A stretch of DNA of 64,000 nt from an uncultured Aquimarina sp. (GTDB taxonomy: Bacteria; Bacteroidota; Bacteroidia; Flavobacteriales; Flavobacteriaceae): positions 186,001 to 250,000 of the forward strand of contig NZ_CANMQT010000002.1 of assembly GCF_947500065.1 (NCBI RefSeq), written 5' to 3'. Each line of letters begins with the position of its first letter. Position 1 is the first letter of the stretch. Shown here one piece after another: positions 25,354 to 32,031 of this stretch. Under the pieces are notes generated by a model. The model was given only the letters and a program-made list of their open reading frames with translations, made no database searches and had not been told where the DNA came from. The position numbers were made by a program, and so were the translations under genes.

Positions 25354-25995
25354 ATGCGAACAAATGTTTTAATATATGAAGACAATGAAAACCTTAGACA
25401 TAGTCTGGTTGAACTTTTGTCTAGAGAAAAAGAATTTAATGTAATTGGTGATTATCCCAATTGTTTGAAGGTTGAAACAGAGTTACAAAAGCTGCATCCA
25501 GATGTTGTATTAATGGATATTGATTTACCAGAAATCAATGGTATTGAAGCTGTAAAAAAAATTAGAGCCAATAATACTAAAGTCCATATTTTAATGTTGA
25601 CAGTTTTTGATGATACCACTTCGGTTTTTGATGCTTTATACGCAGGGGCCAACGGATACTTATTGAAGAAATATGTATCTACTCGGTTAATAGATGCTAT
25701 AAAGGATGTACTTGAAGGAGGTTCACCCATGAGTCCAGGAATAGCGAGACTTATTATAAATGATATACAACAAAAAGGAGCCCCTAAATCTGCTATAGAT
25801 TACAATTTGACACCGCGGGAAATTGATGTTTTAATTTCCTTAGCCAAAGGCAACAGTTATAAAATGGTCGCTGATGACCTCACTATAAGTATTGAAACTG
25901 TACGCTCACATATTAAAAACGTTTATGACAAACTACATGTACAGTCACAAGGTGAGGCAATTAGTAAGGCTTTGAGAGAAGGATTAATTGATTAA
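25354..25995 (+). CDS. LuxR/NarL-type response regulator
   Basis: 213 residues: a receiver domain (1-120) with the phospho-acceptor Asp in VLMDIDLPE, the conserved Thr/Ser in MLTVFDD and Lys in LLKK, then a LuxR helix-turn-helix (about 148-205: LTPREIDVLISLAKGNSYKMVADDL, IETVRSHIKNVYDKL). It is the cognate partner of the kinase five bases upstream. Its targets are unknown; the adjacent divergent promoter is the simplest candidate. Confidence 0.92.
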   Translation: MRTNVLIYEDNENLRHSLVELLSREKEFNVIGDYPNCLKVETELQKLHPDVVLMDIDLPEINGIEAVKKIRANNTKVHILMLTVFDDTTSVFDALYAGANGYLLKKYVSTRLIDAIKDVLEGGSPMSPGIARLIINDIQQKGAPKSAIDYNLTPREIDVLISLAKGNSYKMVADDLTISIETVRSHIKNVYDKLHVQSQGEAISKALREGLID

Positions 25996-26296
25996 CTAAA
26001 ATAATTTAGATATAATATGTAGAATCTAATAAAAACACTAATCTAATAACTATACTCCTTTATTTAGTTTATTTAAGTCAAAGTAAAATGACGATACCTT
26101 CAATACACCTTATAGGTAGGTTTTTGTATAGTTATAAGCATAGAAAGAGGGGTTCTAACTCTTAGAGTTGACATCTAAAATGCGGTGAATAATATTTCCA
26201 TTTTCTTTTATCAATTAAATTTGGTGTTAAAGGAAGTTCATTTACAGCAAATAAAAGTATGAGGTGAAAACAGTAAAATGTTGTACCCAAACCATT
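25996..26296. other. Non-coding stretch before the tRNA 3'-end stubs
   Basis: AT-rich DNA after the response regulator, with no convincing frame, RNA gene or promoter. A short palindrome (AACTCTTAGAGTT, near 26158-26170) is too small to interpret. Confidence 0.4.
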
Positions 26297-26326
26297 AAAA
26301 AAGCCCTCACATTTCTGTGAAAGCTT
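26297..26326 (-). terminator. Hairpin beside the outer tRNA stub
   Basis: AAGC-CC-TCACA / TGTGA-AA-GCTT forms an interrupted hairpin (loop TTTC) with an A-run on its left, i.e. a T-run on the minus strand. It lies 11 bases from the tRNA-3'-like stub at 26337, the same arrangement as the two other tRNA copies. Confidence 0.5.
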
Positions 26327-26336
26327 GATTTATCTA

Positions 26337-26351
26337 GTAGCGGGAACTGGA
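26337..26351 (-). repeat. Short tRNA-Met 3'-end stub (old attachment scar)
   Basis: 15 bases (GTAGCGGGAACTGGA) match the last bases of the tRNA gene at 36946 and then diverge. With the adjacent hairpin this looks like a third, older copy of a tRNA 3' end plus terminator, 182 bases outside the island's left attachment site. Confidence 0.55.
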
Positions 26352-26486
26352 TTAACTCCTACACTACGTTTCGTCGTTGGACCTTAAAGGGAAGCTTGCA
26401 CAAAGAAAACCAATGATGCTGTGCATCATCTCTTTTTTTTATACCCTACAATCTTTAATGCATAGCATCAGATTTTCGGGCATAAA

Positions 26487-26514
26487 AAAACCAGTTGTTT
26501 TCACAACTGGTTTT
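26487..26514 (-). terminator. Former tRNA terminator displaced to the island's left end
   Basis: AAAACCAGTTGT (26487-26498) pairs perfectly with ACAACTGGTTTT (26503-26514) around TTTC. It lies five bases beyond the 43-base tRNA copy, in the minus-strand orientation of the tRNA. Confidence 0.7.
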
Positions 26515-26518
26515 CCTT

Positions 26519-26561
26519 GTAGCGGGAACTGGACTCGAACCAGTGACCTTCGGGTTATGAG
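26519..26561 (-). repeat. Left attachment site: 43-base copy of the tRNA-Met 3' part
   Basis: Identical over all 43 bases to 36945-36987, covering the anticodon loop to the tRNA 3' end. Past this point (26562 onward) the sequence no longer follows the tRNA. This is the displaced original 3' end after site-specific insertion. Translated in other frames it produces a spurious ORF (26377-26670). Confidence 0.85.
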
Positions 26562-26655
26562 GGCGAAAATCAAATTTACAAAACACTGTATTTCAGTATT
26601 TTACAAAACTAGGTGGGATGAAAATAGCCCAAAATACCGCAAAAACCACCCACAT

Positions 26656-26667
26656 AAACCTCCCACC
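26656..26667. repeat. Sub-terminal AAACCTCCCACC motif, left end
   Basis: The same 12 bases occur twice at the island's right end (36711-36736). A related AAAAACCACCCAC lies at 26641-26653 and an opposed AGGTGGGA at 26611-26618. Clusters of such short repeats beside attachment sites are typical arm-type binding sites of tyrosine recombinases. Confidence 0.45.
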
Positions 26668-26816
26668 TAAATTGTGAGAAATTTCATATATCGCCCTAAT
26701 AATTTTAAAGAAACTATTTTTTTAGTATTAACACCACTTTTATCTATGTTTATGATTCTAGGTTTACCATTGTTTCTAATAACTTTATTCAAGAAGTTCT
26801 GAGCAGAATCTTCCAT
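26667..26816 (-). pseudogene. IS6-like (DDE_Tnp_IS240) transposase fragment
   Basis: A 49-codon minus-strand frame that I found by reading the sequence directly. It reads NFLNKVIRNNGKPRIINIDKSG, broken here as NFLNKVIRNN and PRIINIDKSG. This is the region around the second catalytic Asp of IS6-family transposases, where a helix of the type AKRFLKKAL is followed by RVI-x-x-DK. The first Asp, the final Glu and the terminal repeats are missing. A relic only. Confidence 0.55.
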
Positions 26817-26881
26817 TTAATGGTTATCCTGATATTGCAAGGACAACTTGTAACTTATAAGAATGTTCGAAAAGGGTAATT

Positions 26882-27964
26882 TTACTTTTCTTTATCAATC
26901 AAAGGATCCATTGAATCAGCTTTACTCTTAGCCCATTTTAACCATTCTTTCTTTTTATCACCTAAAGTGTTGTTTTTCTCTGCATTTTTCTCAACTGCTT
27001 CAATGTATTTTCTAAGTATTGTGACTTTATGCCATTTCTCACTATCAGAGATAAGTTCTGTAAAACGATCCTTTTCTAATTGAATTAAGCGAAGTTTTTC
27101 ATTCTCTTTGGCTCTTTCTATTTCCCGTAAGCGCTCTTCCTCTGCTTGTTCCTTTCTCAAGTCATGCCAGTATTTACAATGCTGTTCAATCCAAACAATA
27201 ATCTCTGCAATATAATCTTCTAGCTTTCTTTTTTTACCGTCAATCCAGTTTTTACGTTGATAAGATGGTCCGGCTTGAAATTCTAATTTGTCTGATTTCA
27301 CCCAGTTTTCATTACTATATCCTTGTTCGTTTTTTGAGCGGACTCTATTCACTTTTTGTCTAAGATTAATTTCTGTATGTTGCCCAAACATTTCAACAAA
27401 ACATTCAGTATTTCTATATACTATTGTAGCTTCTTTTTTATAAAGAATAGATATGATTGTATTCATTATCCGAAGCGCTCTATTTCTTAGTTTTATACCT
27501 GTATGTATAGGAAGAATATCTTTAAAAAGCTCCCTTTGTATACTAAAATCAGGTTTTAATATTTTATCAAAGTCGTCTAATTTCTTTTTAGTTTTGACAA
27601 TGAGTAGATGTGGCTTTTTTAGTTTAGAAGGAACTTCAATGTTAAATGATTTATCATTTTTAAGCTCATAAACTTTTTTATGAAAAGGAGATGTTAGAAA
27701 TGGTATGTTTTCATCCCCTTTATTTCTTTTAACGAGTTTGATTTCTTCTAAATCACTATCGTCAATTACAGGCAGATCAATGACCATAGTTGGTTTGTTG
27801 TGTTTGATTTTTTGCCAATGCCCATTTAATGGTAAAGGGATGTTATAATACTTACAAAGTTTTCTTAAGTCATTAGGAGATATGCGATACTCTTTAGATA
27901 TAGCTGTTGTAGACTTAGACCATACCAAGTCATAGAGTTGTTTTCTGGTTATTGAATCATTCAT
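26882..27964 (-). CDS. HTH-like N-terminus plus coiled-coil protein of unknown function
   Basis: 360 residues. The first 55 (TRKQLYDLVWSKSTTAISKE, then RISPNDLRKLCKYYNIPLP) form a homeodomain-like helical DNA-binding segment that I have seen at the start of many uncharacterised proteins. The middle is mixed and contains QRKNWIDGKKRKLEDYIAEI. About 255-310 is a charged coiled coil (KEQAEEERLREIERAKENEK). It has no nuclease motif. It starts seven bases after the helicase stop, so it is the last gene of the candidate defence operon. It may load or direct the helicase (inference). Confidence 0.75.
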   Translation of the reverse strand: MNDSITRKQLYDLVWSKSTTAISKEYRISPNDLRKLCKYYNIPLPLNGHWQKIKHNKPTMVIDLPVIDDSDLEEIKLVKRNKGDENIPFLTSPFHKKVYELKNDKSFNIEVPSKLKKPHLLIVKTKKKLDDFDKILKPDFSIQRELFKDILPIHTGIKLRNRALRIMNTIISILYKKEATIVYRNTECFVEMFGQHTEINLRQKVNRVRSKNEQGYSNENWVKSDKLEFQAGPSYQRKNWIDGKKRKLEDYIAEIIVWIEQHCKYWHDLRKEQAEEERLREIERAKENEKLRLIQLEKDRFTELISDSEKWHKVTILRKYIEAVEKNAEKNNTLGDKKKEWLKWAKSKADSMDPLIDKEK

Positions 27965-27970
27965 TTTTTG

Positions 27971-30900
27971 TTAGGATTTAACATCTGGCACTCCAACAAT
28001 ACAAGCAGCAATTTTGTGATCTATATTTTCGTGAACGGGTAGTTCATTTAGGATATATTCTAATGTATCATAATCTAGGTGTATCCGCTTCATTTCAGCT
28101 TTAGTTGTCAAACTCTTTAGATTATAAACATTTCTAGATGTTTTATGTCTATTTCGTTTTTCGTCTATATAAGGTTGCAATATATCAATCCACAGTTTTG
28201 CATACGCTTCAAAATCAACATCTCGTTTTTTAGGATGAAATAATGTAAGTAATTCTCGAACCTTGAGTTTATACTTATAATCAACGCTTTTGTCCTTTAG
28301 TTTTTCTTTTAAAATGACTTCTGCCACTTTTAACGCTCTTCTTTTTTTAGATGGAAGCAATTCAATCTCTTTATTTTGTAATATAGAAAGATACTTTTTC
28401 AAATAGCTGTCGTTCCATTTGATAGAATCACTCTTCTTGGTAATATGAGAGCGAAGCTGTTCGCAAATTTCAGGGAATTCCGTATATATATCTTTTTCAG
28501 AGTTAGGCTCAATAAAATACCATTTAGGACTGCGATTCCCATCGCCACGTGTTGCAAAAAAACACCATTCTGAATCTGATTTCAAGAAACTTACTTTGGT
28601 TTTAACAGAGTATTCGACTCCTTGATACACATTATATTCTTCTTCGGTAATTAGTGCTTTACTTCCTTCTTTAAGTTCCATAATGGGCTTAAAACTATCT
28701 TGGATGCCTTCCCAGGAACTATCTTCAGAGACATATTCTTCAAATTCTTGAATAATATTTTCAATAGTATCCACATTCTTAAAATGCTTATGCTTTAATT
28801 CATTAGGGGGTTGAAAGTTTGAGCCCCACATCGTTGAGATAATTTCATTTAACTCCAATAATCGTTTATCGCCACGCAAGGAATAAATATCTGAATCAAC
28901 GGGCCAATATAAATCAATAGTATCATGCAGTGTATCCATTCTATCCACACGTCCAAATCTTTGTTCTACAATACGGATTACACTTGGTAAGTCTAATAAG
29001 GTTACTGAAGAAGCTAATTGCAAATCAACCCCTTCTGACATCTTATCTGAGCAAAGTGCTATAACCTGCTCTTCATTACCTGATAACAAGTGAAATTTTT
29101 GTAATACAGATTCGCTATCTTTTTTATTAGAACCTGTTGCCGCCAGAACCTGTACATGAGGGTATTTATTTTTAATGAGGTGTTTGAAATAATTTAATGT
29201 CACAACAGAACTATCAAAAGCAATCACTTTTTTATGATCTTTTAATTGATTAATTAAAGTCTTGATCTTACCTATTTCTCTGCTATTAGATAGTGTTTTA
29301 GTTAAGTCTGCTATTTTAGTATAAATACGCAATTCCTCTCTACAGGCTTTATTGTATTCATCAATATCCGTTAGCCAAATAGGTTTTTCACAATCTTTAA
29401 ATATTTTACTTACCCTAGGTGTTTTGTTTAGTGTTATAAGTTTATTGATTTCATCCAGTTTTACTTTGTTTTGTCTGTTTTTTGGGCAATCGAATTTTTC
29501 AATATTAAGGACTTCTTGCAATCCTAGTATATGTTCTAACAAGGCTACTTTAGAAGAGCGAAGTCTTGAACGAATCATATAAATAGATAGCTTTTGAGCA
29601 GCAGTAATCCTATTATCAAAATACCCTTGTTTTGTATCTTCTGGTAAGTCAAATTTTGGATTATTTATTTGCTTCAGGTATGTAATTCCTTTTAAGTTCT
29701 TACATAACTCATTGATTTGCGATACGATTTCAATATCAACTTCTGTTTCTAACGTTTTGTATGTCTTTGCGTTTTGTTTTGGAAACTTACATCTATTATT
29801 TAATGCGTTTTTGTAGAGTTCTGGTTCTTTTTCGATCTGTTTATTGATTACAGATTTTGTTCTTCTTACCGTAAACTTGCTTACGAAACTTTTAAGCATT
29901 TCAATGTTCGCTTCGTTCTTTAAGTTAGGTTTATTTTTTAGTTCAGCATAGCCTATAAAACTCTCGTCGTCCAAATTATCTACATCCAATAACTCTACTA
30001 TTTTGAGTAAATCATCTATCTTTTTATTAATAGGTGTTGCAGTAATTAGGATTTTAAAGTCCGAGCTATTTTTGCGAATAGCTTCACTTCGTTTTGTAGA
30101 AAGGTTTAAATAATTATGCGCTTCATCAATTGCCAAAATATTAGCTAATTTCAACTCTTTCAAAGCTATTTCTAACTTTTGCTTTTTTGCATTACTTAGA
30201 ATTCCGGAAGATGTTTGGTTATTCGATACTGTAGAAAGGTTCATAAATTCATTTTTCCACTTACTAACAACCAACGGAGGACAGACAATTAATGCATTGT
30301 CTTTATCTCTGCGTCCGGTTTCCCATAGCCAATTCTTTAAGGCTAAAATGATAGTAGAACATAATTTCGTTTTTCCTGCTCCTGTAGGATCAGCTATTAA
30401 CACATTTGAGTTTTCTTGTAAAATAGAAATCGCTTGTGCTAAACCTCTCCATTGCGTAGGCCATAGTGTTGTTCCTTTCAATTTTGCCATTAACAGTTCG
30501 TAATCATCTAGCCATTCTCCCTCTAAGACTTCGGCAATTGCTCTAGCTAAGGCATCTCTCCAGTCAACCTGTTTAATAAGACTTTCTAACAATTGTTTGA
30601 TACGGTCATAATTAGTTGCTCTATCAAAATAGTTATCAGCAATTAGCTTTATGTCTTCATATTTTTTTGGTTCAACATCTGCTAAAATTCGAGTATTAGC
30701 TTCAGCCTGTATATTTAATCCATTAAAGCTGAAGTTAGATGACCCCAACATCGACATTCTATCACTTGTATAGATTTTAGCGTGAAGCTTGTCATAAAAC
30801 TTAATTTGTACTTTACCGTTCTCTATTTTCTGAATTAAGTTCATTACACTTCCTCCAGAAAGAATAGACAAGCCTTTTTTAAGCCAATATTCCTTGATTT

Positions 30901-31219
30901 CTTTTTCCAACGGCCAAACGTGATAACGTTTTCTTCCTACCATATTAGGTTCAAATCCTAATACAATTTTAACACAAATTAAATTGTTTAGTTCATTATT
31001 TCCGAAGGTATCGATAAGGTGAGACAGAGAGGTGAAACCAGTAAGAATAATAAGTTCTTTACTAGCATTTATATCTTCTTGTAAAACGCTTTGAACATTT
31101 CTGTTGTATTCCTTTAGATTAAGCGGAAAATCTTCTTGTTTTGGCCAAACTTCTAAAGGCGTTATAGACTCTTTATCAAAACGCAATACATATTGTCCAT
31201 TTTGTTCGTTTTCAAACAT
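27971..31219 (-). CDS. PLD-nuclease / SNF2-type helicase fusion
   Basis: The ATG at 31219 follows AAAGGAG at good spacing; a GTG two codons upstream is less likely. 1082 residues. The N-terminal phospholipase-D-like domain (about 40-205) has the HxK motif LHAKIY (His146, Lys148) and GSSNFS; one HxK copy implies a dimeric active site. The SF2/SNF2 helicase core (about 240-830) has Walker A GAGKT at 280-284, DEAH at 365-368, motif III ITATP and motif VI EQRFGRVDRM near 745. The C-terminal 250 residues are unassigned. PLD-helicase proteins occur in several anti-phage systems (DISARM components, Mokosh type II), but this order and these partners are not ones I can match. It probably translocates on and cleaves foreign DNA or RNA. 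Confidence 0.88.
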   Translation of the reverse strand: MFENEQNGQYVLRFDKESITPLEVWPKQEDFPLNLKEYNRNVQSVLQEDINASKELIILTGFTSLSHLIDTFGNNELNNLICVKIVLGFEPNMVGRKRYHVWPLEKEIKEYWLKKGLSILSGGSVMNLIQKIENGKVQIKFYDKLHAKIYTSDRMSMLGSSNFSFNGLNIQAEANTRILADVEPKKYEDIKLIADNYFDRATNYDRIKQLLESLIKQVDWRDALARAIAEVLEGEWLDDYELLMAKLKGTTLWPTQWRGLAQAISILQENSNVLIADPTGAGKTKLCSTIILALKNWLWETGRRDKDNALIVCPPLVVSKWKNEFMNLSTVSNNQTSSGILSNAKKQKLEIALKELKLANILAIDEAHNYLNLSTKRSEAIRKNSSDFKILITATPINKKIDDLLKIVELLDVDNLDDESFIGYAELKNKPNLKNEANIEMLKSFVSKFTVRRTKSVINKQIEKEPELYKNALNNRCKFPKQNAKTYKTLETEVDIEIVSQINELCKNLKGITYLKQINNPKFDLPEDTKQGYFDNRITAAQKLSIYMIRSRLRSSKVALLEHILGLQEVLNIEKFDCPKNRQNKVKLDEINKLITLNKTPRVSKIFKDCEKPIWLTDIDEYNKACREELRIYTKIADLTKTLSNSREIGKIKTLINQLKDHKKVIAFDSSVVTLNYFKHLIKNKYPHVQVLAATGSNKKDSESVLQKFHLLSGNEEQVIALCSDKMSEGVDLQLASSVTLLDLPSVIRIVEQRFGRVDRMDTLHDTIDLYWPVDSDIYSLRGDKRLLELNEIISTMWGSNFQPPNELKHKHFKNVDTIENIIQEFEEYVSEDSSWEGIQDSFKPIMELKEGSKALITEEEYNVYQGVEYSVKTKVSFLKSDSEWCFFATRGDGNRSPKWYFIEPNSEKDIYTEFPEICEQLRSHITKKSDSIKWNDSYLKKYLSILQNKEIELLPSKKRRALKVAEVILKEKLKDKSVDYKYKLKVRELLTLFHPKKRDVDFEAYAKLWIDILQPYIDEKRNRHKTSRNVYNLKSLTTKAEMKRIHLDYDTLEYILNELPVHENIDHKIAACIVGVPDVKS

Positions 31220-31425
31220 AGGCACTCCTTTACCGTTCAGTATTAAAAATACTATTAAAGTTTTTAGGGGAATTTTAGTAAGTCTAGTAGTACAAGTATA
31301 GCTTTTTTCAGCAAAAAAATAAAATATGAATCGCTTAAAAACAGAAAGTTACACTATTCAAGTTCTATAATTTCTTCTGCTCGATCATCAAAAAAGAAAA
31401 GACGATCAAAATTCTTATAACACTA

Positions 31426-32031
31426 TTAAATATTCAAGACACTTTTAAAATGTTTTAAATCATTATAAAGTAAGTCTTTATCAATCATCCTAAATAACCT
31501 ATAATTGTTACAATGTAATCCACAATTGCATTTTTTTAAACTCTGACCTGAACTACAATAACACAAATCTCTTATAGTCAGTTTTTTATTTTGTAATCTT
31601 TGCAATATTAATCTTCCAATACTCATAATATCAGTTATTCCTAATATATCCTGATAAGATTGGACAACTCCCTTTGAGCCGTGATCATATTCAGTATAAC
31701 AATATATTCCATTAATTTCATAGTACGAGTTGTTTTCAAAATAGCGAACAACAATTTCATCTACAAACTTTATTAGTGACGTAATTTTCGTTTTCAAAAG
31801 AATCTGGGATTTAGCTCCTGTTGTGAAACAACAAGAGCCAGTATCTGTATATATATGTCTATCCATTTTTATAGGGATACGACCTCCAACCTCATTAACA
31901 GTAGGAAAAAATCTAGGATATGAATTTAGTTTTATAATCAAATCATAACTATCTCCATCTGGTAAGAATAATTCACCACCCAATGAATTATCTACTGAAT
32001 AGTAAACTAATCCTTTATGTTTGCGTAACAC
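31426..32031 (-). CDS. E2 (UBC-fold)-like protein with SEC-C zinc motif
   Basis: 201 residues from a GTG (32031) overlapping the upstream gene by 25 bases; no ATG is available in frame and a TGA lies just upstream. Residues 18-95 follow the E2 pattern: a beta meander (GELFLPDGDSYDLIIKL), YPRFFP where E2s have YP-x-x-PP, then DRHIYTDTGSCCF, which lines up with HPN-x-x-x-G-x-ICL and puts Cys67/68 at the catalytic position. Residues 157-170 match SEC-C (C-Y-C-S-S-G, then KKCNC), with His173 and Cys174 after it. No E1, JAB or ubiquitin-like gene is in the window. The E2 call is from pattern only. It could instead be a metal-binding adaptor for the helicase or methylase-like protein. Confidence 0.6.
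   Translation of the reverse strand: MLRKHKGLVYYSVDNSLGGELFLPDGDSYDLIIKLNSYPRFFPTVNEVGGRIPIKMDRHIYTDTGSCCFTTGAKSQILLKTKITSLIKFVDEIVVRYFENNSYYEINGIYCYTEYDHGSKGVVQSYQDILGITDIMSIGRLILQRLQNKKLTIRDLCYCSSGQSLKKCNCGLHCNNYRLFRMIDKDLLYNDLKHFKSVLNI

Noticed and set aside
26377..26670. 97-codon plus-strand ORF spanning the left attachment site
   Set aside because: Most of it is the antisense of tRNA sequence (NWTRTSDL is the usual artefact), and the rest covers the terminator and recombinase motifs. It is not a gene.
31426..32031. Part of a Bil/CBASS ubiquitin-like cassette
   Set aside because: There is no E1, JAB protease, ubiquitin-like gene or cyclase in the island, so only the single E2-like domain is claimed.
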